From: a virus
Direction: 5' to 3' (one strand)
DNA: 64,000 bases
Virus record (IMG/VR): IMGVR_UViG_3300035698_024657
Coordinates: 1 to 64,000 of that record
Made by a program: the position numbers and the translations under genes. Below the pieces are notes generated by a model that worked only from the letters and a program-made list of their open reading frames with translations, ran no database searches and was not told the origin of the DNA. Below, one piece after another: positions 39,640 through 48,003 of the stretch; the stretch's first letter is position 1; each line of letters starts with the position of its first letter.

Positions 39640-41946
39640 TTAAAAGTTTACGGGAACGTTCATGCCACTAAGATCTTCTGCGCCACCATCAGGCTGTCCA
39701 CCGACTTGACCTGGTTGGGGTCCTTGGCCTGGACCCATTTGACCAGGTTCTGGTCCTACAGGCGGCTGCTCGGCGCCCTCTAATGCAATTGGTGGAGCTT
39801 CTTCTTGATCATAGTCAATAGTGATCTTTTTGTTTTCTGGATCAAGTTCAATATTGACCTTTGGTGCAGCTTGTTCAAACGGTACCGCTTGGTCAGCTAA
39901 ATTCTCTTGGAGGGCAGTCTGTAATTGATTTGGATCAGGTTCACCTGGTCCAGGATTCTTAACTTCCCAACCCATAGGATCTACATCCATTCCGCCAGGA
40001 TATCCTCCACCACCACCACGTAACGTTTCCATACCAGGAAGGTCTAACGCAAATCGCTGACCAGAGGCAGTTTTAAAAATCGTGAATGCAAAAGCATCGC
40101 CAGCAGTTGAAAGTAACTGATCAGGATACTTATAACCAAGATTATTTAATCCATTACGTAACAGATCCCAATTGATTGTAGGGAAAGTTGTTGCGTGTTG
40201 GGTAATAAGGTGGGCTGCGGGCGCAGGAACACTATATTGATGATTCATTACATTTACTGCATCACTTACAAACTTTTGACGATCACGTAAAGTACCAAAC
40301 GTAGTAGGCTTCACGACAGCAACATTTATGTGCGAATCGATAGCTTCGCCAAGTTTTGCGGTCGCCATAGAATGCGCATCTGCTTTAGCTTGTGCAAGAT
40401 TACCTTGCATATCCCAGATATCAGTCTCGGGTGCTTTAGGAGGTGCAAATTCTTCTGTAGTAGGCGCTTCTGCCTTCTCATCAGCAGCAGTCGTATACAA
40501 CCACTCACTCAATAAGTTTTTATCTTCTGAAGACAATACCTGTTGAAGCTCAACAGGTAAGTATCGAGACATATACGTAACGATCGCCTGCTTAACTAAA
40601 GTATTTTCAAACTCAGCCGTGACGGTAGTGCCGGGTGCCTCTACTTCATGATTACGCAATGCCTGAGATACCATTCCATCTACAAACTCAAGTGCCGCGG
40701 TTTTAATGTTATCAAACCTATGGTCAAGTACAGCAGTCTTCTTAGTGCCTTCATCATCTGATGATCGCACAGGAGACGCATCCATAGGTAAAGCAGAAAC
40801 GGGCGCGTCAAAACCAGTATTAGGATTAATTTTCATGATATCGGTATCATAAATAAGATCAGGTTCTTGTGAACCAAAATCAATCATGTAAAACTTGCCT
40901 AGTTTTTTATCAAAACTAACATTAACAATTGTACCATGTTCGCCCGTACTCTTTTTCTGAACTTGATCACCAATATTTAACTGCCGCCCACGCTTTACAA
41001 ATCCTTCAAAATGTGCAAACTGACTTGCAGGCATTGAAGTGCCCGCAGACATTTCGGATGAAGAAGGATTGGCTTTAATTGATGGAGGAAAAGACTCGGG
41101 CATTCCACCCATACCTGAAGGAGATTCCATTCCCGGCGTAGGTGCCCCCGCATCTGAGCCATCGGGCATTATGGGCGGTTGTGGATATGCACCCTTCATA
41201 TAATCCCGGAACATCTTAGTATCATTAGGATCACTTGGATCAGTAGTAATATTTTGGATCGTAATACCGGTTTTGGTTATTTTACATAAATCTTGAATCC
41301 GTGCAGATAATTCTTGACCACCTTGAGATTCAAAATGTATATATGTACCATCATGGCTAAATCGGGTAATTTTTCCGCCGATGTTTTTATGTGAAAACAT
41401 CCGTACATCATCACCTACGGCAATTTCTCTATGATCTTTAACTGTAGTGAGATCAGTATTTTCAACCCAAAAAGATGTCCCATCATCAAAAGTCAATTGT
41501 GACTTTACAGGATCAGCAGCAGTTACTTCACCGCGCTTACCTTTATATTTATTATGGACGGACTCTCTGTGCCTCGGAGTAACTTCAACCAAATCACCGG
41601 GGTGCATAATGATTGCGTCTTTTGCAATTGATGCAACTTTAGTTATGCCTTTCGCAGCAGCCTTCAAGCCACGTAAAATGGTATCGTTTTGATCAGTATA
41701 ACAAACTAACCAATCCTCCCCATTAATTGCCTCAACGGACCAAATATTGCCCGCATCTACGTCATTTTTATGTTGAAAAACATCGAAACCGATTTTACGA
41801 AAACCTTGTGCTTTAGCATCTGCAAGTAGTACATGACCGGCTTTACGTAAAGCGTTTTTACGTTGATCTACGTTGCCCTGGTTAATCTTACTTAGGATCT
41901 GGCGACGTTGTTGAACTATCTCTTGCCGCGTGTTCGGCAGTTTCAT
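39640..41946 (-). CDS. Large virion-block protein with SH3/KOW-like domains
   Basis: The 768-residue product starts at the ATG at 41946, eight bases after GGAGGG; an upstream in-frame ATG at 41961 is less likely. Two beta modules with KOW/SH3-like features are seen: MHPGDLVEVTPRHRESVHNKYKGKRG, split by turns, and LNIGDQVQKKSTGEHGTIVNVSF. A helical region and a Pro/Gly-rich C-terminus (PGQMGPGQGPQPGQ) follow. No LNMKK copy. Tape-like, portal-linked or internal roles are possible. Confidence 0.45.
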   Translation of the reverse strand: MKLPNTRQEIVQQRRQILSKINQGNVDQRKNALRKAGHVLLADAKAQGFRKIGFDVFQHKNDVDAGNIWSVEAINGEDWLVCYTDQNDTILRGLKAAAKGITKVASIAKDAIIMHPGDLVEVTPRHRESVHNKYKGKRGEVTAADPVKSQLTFDDGTSFWVENTDLTTVKDHREIAVGDDVRMFSHKNIGGKITRFSHDGTYIHFESQGGQELSARIQDLCKITKTGITIQNITTDPSDPNDTKMFRDYMKGAYPQPPIMPDGSDAGAPTPGMESPSGMGGMPESFPPSIKANPSSSEMSAGTSMPASQFAHFEGFVKRGRQLNIGDQVQKKSTGEHGTIVNVSFDKKLGKFYMIDFGSQEPDLIYDTDIMKINPNTGFDAPVSALPMDASPVRSSDDEGTKKTAVLDHRFDNIKTAALEFVDGMVSQALRNHEVEAPGTTVTAEFENTLVKQAIVTYMSRYLPVELQQVLSSEDKNLLSEWLYTTAADEKAEAPTTEEFAPPKAPETDIWDMQGNLAQAKADAHSMATAKLGEAIDSHINVAVVKPTTFGTLRDRQKFVSDAVNVMNHQYSVPAPAAHLITQHATTFPTINWDLLRNGLNNLGYKYPDQLLSTAGDAFAFTIFKTASGQRFALDLPGMETLRGGGGGYPGGMDVDPMGWEVKNPGPGEPDPNQLQTALQENLADQAVPFEQAAPKVNIELDPENKKITIDYDQEEAPPIALEGAEQPPVGPEPGQMGPGQGPQPGQVGGQPDGGAEDLSGMNVPVNF

Positions 41947-42115
41947 GAGCAGTCCCTCCATTTATATTATCAGTATCATTTTGAACACTATGAACAGTAT
42001 TACCGCATTCACCGCAAACAGTTTCATCCCCTGTTGCAGAAAGGGTTACGCGTGTGCCACATTGACATAACCGAGTTACTGAGGTTACTGTTGAGGCTAC
42101 TTTCTTTGTAAGCAT
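41888..42115 (-). CDS. Small zinc-ribbon protein
   Basis: The 75-residue product has CQCG and CGEC, separated by 14 residues, as a zinc ribbon, with a polar Ser/Thr/Asp tail. Its end overlaps the next gene by 59 bases. It is the first gene after the promoter-like site at 42142. Possibly a regulator or virion factor. Confidence 0.55.
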   Translation of the reverse strand: MLTKKVASTVTSVTRLCQCGTRVTLSATGDETVCGECGNTVHSVQNDTDNINGGTAHETAEHAARDSSTTSPDPK

Positions 42116-42141
42116 AATACTCCATCCTTTAATTACTCTAT

Positions 42142-42159
42142 GTTAATATTATAGTTAAC
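42142..42159 (-). promoter_or_regulatory. Candidate promoter/operator: -10 within inverted repeat
   Basis: On the minus strand GTTAACTATAATATTAAC contains TATAAT flanked by GTTAA/TTAAC arms. It lies between the terminator and the virion gene block, and next to an XRE-type repressor gene. Binding at the arms would cover the -10 element. Confidence 0.5.
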
Positions 42160-42160
42160 T

Positions 42161-42205
42161 ATTTTGGAAAACTAAAAAGGGGGTTGTCCCCCCATTTTCC
42201 AAAAT
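42161..42205 (-). terminator. Rho-independent terminator
   Basis: On the minus strand GGGGG-ACAA-CCCCC is followed by TTTTT (42174-42193). An outer 11-bp stem ATTTTGGAAAA/TTTTCCAAAAT (42161-42205) encloses it. It ends the replication-side transcript after the repressor-like gene. Confidence 0.75.
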
Positions 42206-42224
42206 TATATGAAATTGTACAAAA

Positions 42225-42473
42225 TTACTCGGTATCGTCGGATAAACCGAGAAGAGTGTCGGCAGAAACCTGGACGTAAAGACACAGTTTCTTGAAATTC
42301 AGTAAACTTGGACTACGTTTACCTTCAAGATAATCCCGCATTTGTTGGGGATTGATTTGAAGTTTTTCTCGAATGGTCTTGAATTTACGGGCAGATGGAG
42401 GCAATTTAGCGAAGGCCACCTTCAATAAGGCGTGATGCATCACGAACCATCCATCGAATCCGTCTTTAATCAC
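42225..42473 (-). CDS. XRE-family HTH regulator
   Basis: The 82-residue product has the cI/XRE helix-turn-helix at about 32-78: FKTIREKLQINPQQMRDYLEG, split as two helices, then KRSPSLLNFKKLCLYVQVSADTLLGL. The last part is the classic SADTLLGL end of the domain. It precedes a terminator and an operator-like site, suggesting control of the virion operon. Confidence 0.8.
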   Translation of the reverse strand: MIKDGFDGWFVMHHALLKVAFAKLPPSARKFKTIREKLQINPQQMRDYLEGKRSPSLLNFKKLCLYVQVSADTLLGLSDDTE

Positions 42474-42990
42474 GATTTAAGGACCATTTAATTCCCCCCG
42501 CAACATAAATGGGGGCAGCTTTTAAAAGGTCGGAAATATAAATAGGTAGAACACCTAAATGGCCCACCGGCAAATTCAACATTCGAAGTGCGTCGTATAC
42601 GCCATCGACTTTTTCGGGATCTGGTACATCTAACGTATTAGTTAATAACGATTTAAACGTATCTACACTTAAAAAGATTGCAACAGGTTGCCTGTCTTGA
42701 TTTGCAAGAATTATGCGCTGTTTTGCAATTGCATTGAAGAGTAACGGCTCATCATTAATCAATTGTGCCACAACTGCATCTCTAATTCCCTCAAGTACTT
42801 CTTCAGTATCTTTTAATGTGCCTAATTCATTATTTCCCAACTTTAACCGCTTTATTGCCCATTGACGTACGATCTGCCCAAAATCTCCTCGAGACATCAA
42901 GGAAATTATCAAAGCGGTCATAAATATTGAAGTTCCTGCCACTATACTCAGGAGCCATACAGGAGCCATAGAATTTAGACTGTCTACCAT
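42466..42990 (-). CDS. Membrane-anchored hypothetical protein
   Basis: The 174-residue product has one membrane helix at about 12-32 (LLSIVAGTSIFMTALIISL) and a cytoplasmic domain of about 140 residues with alternating helices and strands (QPVAIFLSVDTFKSLL, LGVLPIYISDLL). No enzymatic motif is found. It overlaps the repressor gene by eight bases. Confidence 0.5.
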   Translation of the reverse strand: MVDSLNSMAPVWLLSIVAGTSIFMTALIISLMSRGDFGQIVRQWAIKRLKLGNNELGTLKDTEEVLEGIRDAVVAQLINDEPLLFNAIAKQRIILANQDRQPVAIFLSVDTFKSLLTNTLDVPDPEKVDGVYDALRMLNLPVGHLGVLPIYISDLLKAAPIYVAGGIKWSLNRD

Positions 42991-42993
42991 AAT

Positions 42994-43578
42994 TTAACCT
43001 TTCACTAACAACGTACGACGTTTAACTTCGTTCAACAAGTCATCTATAGGTATTTGACTTAAATCAATAACTTCTCTATCTCTTATACACTTAATAAATC
43101 GAATAAGTTCCAGAAAATGATGTCTTGGAACAACATAATGTATAGAATTGCCGAAATGTCCATCAGCCCAACAATATTTCCGCAACCCCACTTCATTCGG
43201 ACGTATGCCCTTAAATTTGATTGCCACAATCGATAAACGGTTATTATGTTCTGCTTCATGAAGCGCTTGATCGACCCACTCTTTCTTGACCGAGAAGCTT
43301 CGCATCGGTCGACCAGTGTCAGCCTTCTTTTTGCTTGCCGTCTTGTAATGTTTGCACTCTATGAGCACGTCTTTTGGCGATAAGCCTAGTTTTGCGAGCT
43401 CTAAGGAGACGTCGCCTTCCAACATACTCTGCGCACCAGTTTTTGTGGAATTTTTTGATCTGCCCGATCCTTCTACGCGAAAGATTAGATCGTCGCAGCG
43501 ACTTTTTTCGATGTCCGGAAATGCAGCGCGCCAAAAATCCACCTCCTCTATCTCAAAAGAGTATCCTTTATTACCCAT
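42994..43578 (-). CDS. PD-(D/E)XK nuclease-like protein
   Basis: The 194-residue product has an EGDVSLEL strand-helix and VLIECKHYK, the E-x-K signature of the PD-(D/E)XK fold, after a DDLIFRVEG region. Neighbouring basic residues are suited to DNA. It may be a Holliday-junction or repair nuclease, or a host DNA degradation enzyme. It overlaps the next gene's stop by one base. Confidence 0.65.
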   Translation of the reverse strand: MGNKGYSFEIEEVDFWRAAFPDIEKSRCDDLIFRVEGSGRSKNSTKTGAQSMLEGDVSLELAKLGLSPKDVLIECKHYKTASKKKADTGRPMRSFSVKKEWVDQALHEAEHNNRLSIVAIKFKGIRPNEVGLRKYCWADGHFGNSIHYVVPRHHFLELIRFIKCIRDREVIDLSQIPIDDLLNEVKRRTLLVKG

Positions 43579-43817
43579 TAGTTACCTTCTAATTTCCACC
43601 ATTTTCGCCAACCGTATAAATTTGACACCACAAGAATTATATTCAGGACTAAAATAGGCCAAAGGGTAAAATAGATACAATAGGTAATTATGCATATGTT
43701 CGATATTAACCATACCCCCCAGCATGACATCTTCTTATGCGCATTGAGTAATAGTCCGCCAATACGACATGCTGCGCCTATCCAGCCAATAATCTCAACA
43801 ATACTACTGGTGCCCAT
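43578..43817 (-). CDS. Three-span small membrane protein
   Basis: The 79-residue product has three hydrophobic segments: IIGWIGAACRIGGLLL, GVWLISNICIITYCIYF and PILVLNIILVVSNLYGW. The sequence pattern GW..A..R..G, then W..SN..I.Y..W and N..L...N.YGW resembles PnuC/SWEET-like half-transporters, though this is only a visual match. It could move a nucleotide precursor. Confidence 0.45.
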   Translation of the reverse strand: MGTSSIVEIIGWIGAACRIGGLLLNAHKKMSCWGVWLISNICIITYCIYFTLWPILVLNIILVVSNLYGWRKWWKLEGN

Positions 43818-44290
43818 TATATTTCTTGATCGAACAACTTTTTCATATATGCAAGTGCTTGCGACTCTTCTACAAAGATCACACTAGCCGCTTCCTGTAC
43901 AAAGGCATGATCATGAAGATTTTTATCTTCCATTACAACTACTACGTATTTTCCAAGTAGTGCTGCCCATGCTAACTCCATCATACATCCGATTGAAACG
44001 GCTTTTGCCCCAGTAAGATCCACGTAAGCAATATCACTATGCTGGACCATCCACTTATCTCGTGCAAAGATTGAATGGGGTGAAGCCACACCGCCATAGT
44101 CGCAGCGTTTTGTAAACGTCTCAGCACCTTCAACAGACTTGTGCAATTCACTCTTACCTGTCATAGGCTGAAGCACCTCGAAGCCAATAGCTTCTAGGGT
44201 AGTTTTGATATTCGTATAATACCCTGCAACCTCATCCCATGTAAGCCCACTAATCGGATGGGAACAATATACTCTAAACTTTTTCTGCAC
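43817..44290 (-). CDS. Nucleoside 2-deoxyribosyltransferase-like protein
   Basis: The 157-residue product starts with a VYCSHPISG strand-loop and has IFARDKWMVQHSDIAYVDLTGA and GCMMELAWAALLGKYVVVVM, the characteristic Rossmann-like order of the NDT family, with the catalytic-type Glu in MMELAWA. It could salvage deoxynucleosides or cleave modified nucleotides. It starts next to a dNMP kinase group. Confidence 0.7.
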   Translation of the reverse strand: MQKKFRVYCSHPISGLTWDEVAGYYTNIKTTLEAIGFEVLQPMTGKSELHKSVEGAETFTKRCDYGGVASPHSIFARDKWMVQHSDIAYVDLTGAKAVSIGCMMELAWAALLGKYVVVVMEDKNLHDHAFVQEAASVIFVEESQALAYMKKLFDQEI

Positions 44291-44293
44291 GCT

Positions 44294-44527
44294 TTACTCC
44301 TCGTATTGGTAAATAGCATCTTTAACATATTGTTGAATTTCCTCAAGAGAATCCATCACATCAATCGCATCTAATATAATTTGCTTATCGTTGGCATTAA
44401 TGTTTGAAGTGCACGCGCATTTATGTACATGTGCATACGCAACGTGTGCCGTTTTCGCTTTTTGTACTTGCCTCTGTACTTTACGTAGAATCGACACTTT
44501 TTGCTTACTCATCCCAATTTTCCCCAC
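44294..44527 (-). CDS. Small His/Cys helical protein
   Basis: The 77-residue product has a basic N-terminal helix (SKQKVSILRKVQRQVQKAK), then HVAYAHVHKCACT with several His and Cys that could bind metal, then an acidic helix. No family recognised. Confidence 0.45.
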   Translation of the reverse strand: MGKIGMSKQKVSILRKVQRQVQKAKTAHVAYAHVHKCACTSNINANDKQIILDAIDVMDSLEEIQQYVKDAIYQYEE

Positions 44528-44532
44528 GTAAC

Positions 44533-45099
44533 TTACGCCAATTTTAATATTTCAGTAAAGATTAAGTCGACGATCTCATCAATAGAACATTCAGGTGAAG
44601 TTTCTAAATCAAAAAAGCCCGTACCCTCTATATCGTCAAATCCTGTTTCAGAAGGATGGTCTAAATTAACAGTACCTTTATTGCCCTCGGTATCTCGAGA
44701 TAATTGTAACTCTCGGGTAGTCACAAGACGCACTGTTTTGAAACCGTGCTCACGTAAACGTTCAACCTCTCCTGAAAATCTGCAATCATCACAAATATAA
44801 AAATCATACTCACCTTCATCTTGCAAATCTTTCAAATCAGCCAGCATAAGGTTAACCCAAAAATCTTCCGTACCGAAATACTTACCTGCAAATTTTCGCA
44901 TTATTTCAGTGCCCATATATTGCATCGCAGGACGATCATGGCGATCATAGCCCCGAGCAAGAAGAACTTTTAGCCAATGTGCAAGACTGAGGCGTTTTGC
45001 ATAGTGTTTACGTGCCGCCATTCTTGCGATTATTTCACGAGTAACATATGTTTTACCCGAGCGCATTTTCCCGGAAATTAAAAGGTTAGGTATGGCCAT
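44533..45099 (-). CDS. Deoxynucleoside monophosphate kinase
   Basis: The 188-residue product has GKMRSGKT (Walker A, 10-17), FYICDDCRFSGEVERLREHG and HPSETGFDDI. These match T4 gp1-type dNMP kinases that phosphorylate dNMPs, including modified ones. It supports dNTP supply together with RNR and dUTPase, and the adjoining NDT-like protein. Confidence 0.75.
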   Translation of the reverse strand: MAIPNLLISGKMRSGKTYVTREIIARMAARKHYAKRLSLAHWLKVLLARGYDRHDRPAMQYMGTEIMRKFAGKYFGTEDFWVNLMLADLKDLQDEGEYDFYICDDCRFSGEVERLREHGFKTVRLVTTRELQLSRDTEGNKGTVNLDHPSETGFDDIEGTGFFDLETSPECSIDEIVDLIFTEILKLA

Positions 45100-45211
45100 T
45101 TTGTTCCTCCTTCCTATCTTTTTTAACTTTATGTGCAGTCCAATAAACCGTTACCGCTGAACGGATAACATCCCATACGATCATCCCTATTAATACAAAT
45201 AACCAGTCCAT
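45086..45211 (-). CDS. Single-span membrane microprotein
   Basis: The 41-residue ORF begins MDWLFVLIGMIVWDVIRSA, a single membrane helix, followed by a basic tail. It has an AGGTGAT site and overlaps the dNMP kinase start by 14 bases. It directly follows the Rad50-like C-half gene's start region. No function known. Confidence 0.45.
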   Translation of the reverse strand: MDWLFVLIGMIVWDVIRSAVTVYWTAHKVKKDRKEEQNGHT

Positions 45212-45214
45212 ATA

Positions 45215-45850
45215 TCACCTAATATACGATACACCTTTTTTCTGGTGCACTTCAATTGTATTAGTTGCAAATTCCATCAATTTTTCATTATGCGTAATAA
45301 GAATTATTTGACGATCAAATTGTTTCGATACTTCAGTCAAAAATTTTCCAAATGCCCCAACATGTTGTGCAGATACATTTTTTCCGGGTTCATCTAAAAT
45401 TAACGGACCTTTGAGGTTCATCAATTGCATAATGATTATACGTAACGAAATACTAATCACGTCTGCAATACCACCACCATACGTAATTAAAATCTCACCT
45501 CGAATTGGGTTTGTATCTACTCGAGATAAATCAAATTCAGCTTCAACCTGGTTTCTTTTGGTGATGAAATTAATATTGAATTGAATAGTAGGATCATCAA
45601 AAATATCGCGTAAACCTTGAGTCACCAAAAGTTCAACTTTCGCTTTAATGCGGTCACGGGAAACTATATTACATTGTTCCAATAACCGTAGAGATGCTTC
45701 AAGGGAAGTGTTCTCCTTTTTCGCAGCATCACATTTGGCGAGAGCCGTAACAAGTGAGTGCTGCGCGGCAGATTTTTCACCATCAAATTTAGCTAATGCC
45801 ACCTTCGTGGTAGTAAGTTTATCTAATAACGTATCTAATTGGTGTGACAT
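45215..45850 (-). CDS. Rad50/SbcC-like ATPase, C-terminal half
   Basis: The 211-residue product begins with a coiled coil, then a lobe with TYGGGIADVISISLRI (the ABC signature region) and PLILDEPGKNVS (Walker B with catalytic Glu), then ILITHNEKL (switch His). There is no Walker A. It should pair with the Walker A half at 47996. Four genes lie between the halves. The start follows the 45852 coiled-coil gene by one base. Confidence 0.75.
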   Translation of the reverse strand: MSHQLDTLLDKLTTTKVALAKFDGEKSAAQHSLVTALAKCDAAKKENTSLEASLRLLEQCNIVSRDRIKAKVELLVTQGLRDIFDDPTIQFNINFITKRNQVEAEFDLSRVDTNPIRGEILITYGGGIADVISISLRIIIMQLMNLKGPLILDEPGKNVSAQHVGAFGKFLTEVSKQFDRQIILITHNEKLMEFATNTIEVHQKKGVSYIR

Positions 45851-45851
45851 A

Positions 45852-46091
45852 CTATAGGTCTACTGTAGAAAGTTGTACTTCAACCTCTTCAAACTTTTTT
45901 GCAATATCTTGCTGCAACGTTACAATACTATCTTTAATAGTTTGAACAGATTCACCCTGTTCTTCCATTTCTGCAATAATTTCAGCTCGACGTTGCTGTA
46001 AACTTTCTAATTGCGTAGTGGCCCGAATTTTCTCATTCCTATGTTTAATTACCTGTGCCTCTAACGCAGCCAATTCTGCTTCACTGTGCAT
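45852..46091 (-). CDS. Coiled-coil protein of the split Rad50 group
   Basis: The 79-residue product is nearly all heptad coiled coil (ELAALEAQVIKHRNEKI, QRRAEIIAEMEEQGES and on). It lies directly upstream of the Rad50 C-half and overlaps the primase gene. It may be a piece of the Rad50 arm or an independent bridging protein. Confidence 0.55.
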   Translation of the reverse strand: MHSEAELAALEAQVIKHRNEKIRATTQLESLQQRRAEIIAEMEEQGESVQTIKDSIVTLQQDIAKKFEEVEVQLSTVDL

Positions 46092-46800
46092 TACTACTCC
46101 TTAACAATTCGAGAAACGCATTTTTACCGTATTTAAGCATAAAACTAGCAGGATCTTCACCATCAGGAAGATTGACTGCAACTACATGTATTTTATTATC
46201 TAAATATACCTCATCAAGATACTTTTGCGCCTTTAACTGTGCTTTCTTTCCCGCATCATCTGCATCAAACACAATATATACCTTTTGTGCATAGCGCGCT
46301 AACGTTCTTGCCGCCGCAGGTTTAAACGCAACACCAGAAGAAGCGACTGTGCTAAGTAACCCATATTGATGCAAAATAAGTGCATCCATTTGACCTTCAA
46401 CCAATATTGCAGTACCTGTTTTAATGATCGCAGGCTTTGCTAAATGGTACAAATAAAGAAGTCTGCCTTTTTGAAATTTTGCAGATTCCTTTACATTAAT
46501 GTATTTCGCAGGCGCATTTATTAATGTACGCCCAGTCCAGCCTACAGGATGCCCAAAAGATGAATGAATTGGAAATATTAATCGATCATGGAAGCGTTTA
46601 CCTATTTTAGGTTGAGAAGGTGCATACCCTAATTGGTGTTTAATCACAGATTCTTTAGATACACCACGTGACTTTAAATACGCCTTCACCTCAGGTGCAG
46701 CCTTTAATTCTGCGTGATAATATTCAATTGCCATCTGAATTTTATCTATACCTAAAGCAAGTTGAATTTCTTTCTCTCTTCGTGTAAGATCATTCAACAT
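46081..46800 (-). CDS. dnaG: DnaG-type primase (no zinc domain), with IQxALG motif
   Basis: The 239-residue product contains the N-terminal part of the DnaG RNA polymerase domain (YLKSRGVS, IFPIHSSFG, GWTGRTL, AKYINVKES, KGRLLY) and the TOPRIM domain (LVEGQMDALILHQYGL, then VYIVFDADDAGKKA with Asp pairs). The zinc-binding domain and helicase-interaction domain are absent. Residues 8-17 (REKEIQLALG) carry the recurrent motif. It lays primers for replication. It overlaps the Mre11 gene. Confidence 0.85.
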   Translation of the reverse strand: MLNDLTRREKEIQLALGIDKIQMAIEYYHAELKAAPEVKAYLKSRGVSKESVIKHQLGYAPSQPKIGKRFHDRLIFPIHSSFGHPVGWTGRTLINAPAKYINVKESAKFQKGRLLYLYHLAKPAIIKTGTAILVEGQMDALILHQYGLLSTVASSGVAFKPAAARTLARYAQKVYIVFDADDAGKKAQLKAQKYLDEVYLDNKIHVVAVNLPDGEDPASFMLKYGKNAFLELLRSSNAQ

Positions 46801-47707
46801 ATGCTAACGCTTTAGTGATAACGGATTTCGGATACTTCCCTTCTTGTCCTACTAACATAATCAAATCTTTAAGATTATCATACTGCAGGGTACTTGCCTT
46901 TTCTTCTAATAACTGCATAAACGTATCAAAACTTCCGAACACTTCCGCAGCTTCGATTTCTTTAGTTTCAAACACATCTACTGGAACATTAAGTGGAATA
47001 AATTCCCAAGATTCTTCACCAACCTTATCAGTATCTACGATAATTATACCTGGCGAATACTGTCTTTGCACATTCTCAGTACGTCCTAAAGAACCTACAT
47101 TAATGACCGTAGTCTTACCTACCTGTACCGGTTTAAATCCTGGATGATAGTGCCCACATACAAGAAGATCTGCCCAGGTTACAATGTTTCGGACATCTGT
47201 ATACTTGCCAAATCCCCATGGTTCACTCATTGTCATTCCATGACAAATTTCTATTAAATATGCATCAGGGTCTACTTTACTCCTATAGTAATCTGTCATA
47301 GGGTGCTCATCAAGCCCATATGAATGTGATACCCCTGCAATTTGAGTATTCCTCCCAATTACTTGAGTATCTTTCAATAGTTTAACGGTGCCCGAAGCTA
47401 GTAAGGTTCCCAATCCTGTACGATATAGTGTATCATCATTGTACCCAAATTTATCATGAGACCCTACAATACTGTATATAGGTATCTGCCAATATGAAAA
47501 TACTTGCAAATAGTTATTTACTACGCTGGTCGACGGATCGGGCGAATCAAATAAATCTCCACCAATAAGAACTGCGTGAATTCCTTGGCTGGTAATAATT
47601 TGACCAATTTGGCGAAATTTTTCCCATAATGCCGCGGGATAATCATCTATTCTACTGCGAGGTGTGGACGCGCGAATATGTGCATCTGTAAAAATCAATA
47701 GTTTCAT
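46790..47707 (-). CDS. sbcD: SbcD/Mre11-like nuclease
   Basis: The 305-residue product has the metallophosphoesterase motifs DAHIR, GGDLFDSPD, GSHDK, EICHG and CGHYHPG, in order. With Rad50 it processes double-strand breaks and DNA ends. The small cap domain is at the C-terminus. It lies between the two Rad50 halves. Confidence 0.85.
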   Translation of the reverse strand: MKLLIFTDAHIRASTPRSRIDDYPAALWEKFRQIGQIITSQGIHAVLIGGDLFDSPDPSTSVVNNYLQVFSYWQIPIYSIVGSHDKFGYNDDTLYRTGLGTLLASGTVKLLKDTQVIGRNTQIAGVSHSYGLDEHPMTDYYRSKVDPDAYLIEICHGMTMSEPWGFGKYTDVRNIVTWADLLVCGHYHPGFKPVQVGKTTVINVGSLGRTENVQRQYSPGIIIVDTDKVGEESWEFIPLNVPVDVFETKEIEAAEVFGSFDTFMQLLEEKASTLQYDNLKDLIMLVGQEGKYPKSVITKALAYVE

Positions 47708-48003
47708 TGTTTCTTACGCCGAGAAGGCCTCTTCGGTAATTGTTTCTGTGCTGCGTGCGCCGTAAATTCGGCCATCAATGTTGGAAATTGATGTTGGTCA
47801 AATTTATGTCGCATAATAGCGTTCTGTTCTTCAAGAATATTTACACGACTTTGCACTTCTTCTAATTCCCCTAACATGCCTATTTTAGTGGATACAAGCT
47901 TAATAACATCTTCATCAAGTTCAGTAATCTTTACAACAAGTCTATGGATAATTTCATTCGTAATACGTTCAGTGTCAGATGCAGTCTGTTTAGGCTTACT
48001 CAC
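47704..48003 (-). CDS. Coiled-coil protein between Mre11 and Rad50 N-half
   Basis: The 99-residue product is heptad-rich (IIHRLVVKITELDEDVIKLV, LEEVQSRVNILEEQNAIMR) with a basic C-terminus (KRPSRRKKQ). It overlaps both neighbours (4 and 8 bases), so it is in the same operon. It may replace part of the missing Rad50 arm. Confidence 0.55.
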   Translation of the reverse strand: MSKPKQTASDTERITNEIIHRLVVKITELDEDVIKLVSTKIGMLGELEEVQSRVNILEEQNAIMRHKFDQHQFPTLMAEFTAHAAQKQLPKRPSRRKKQ

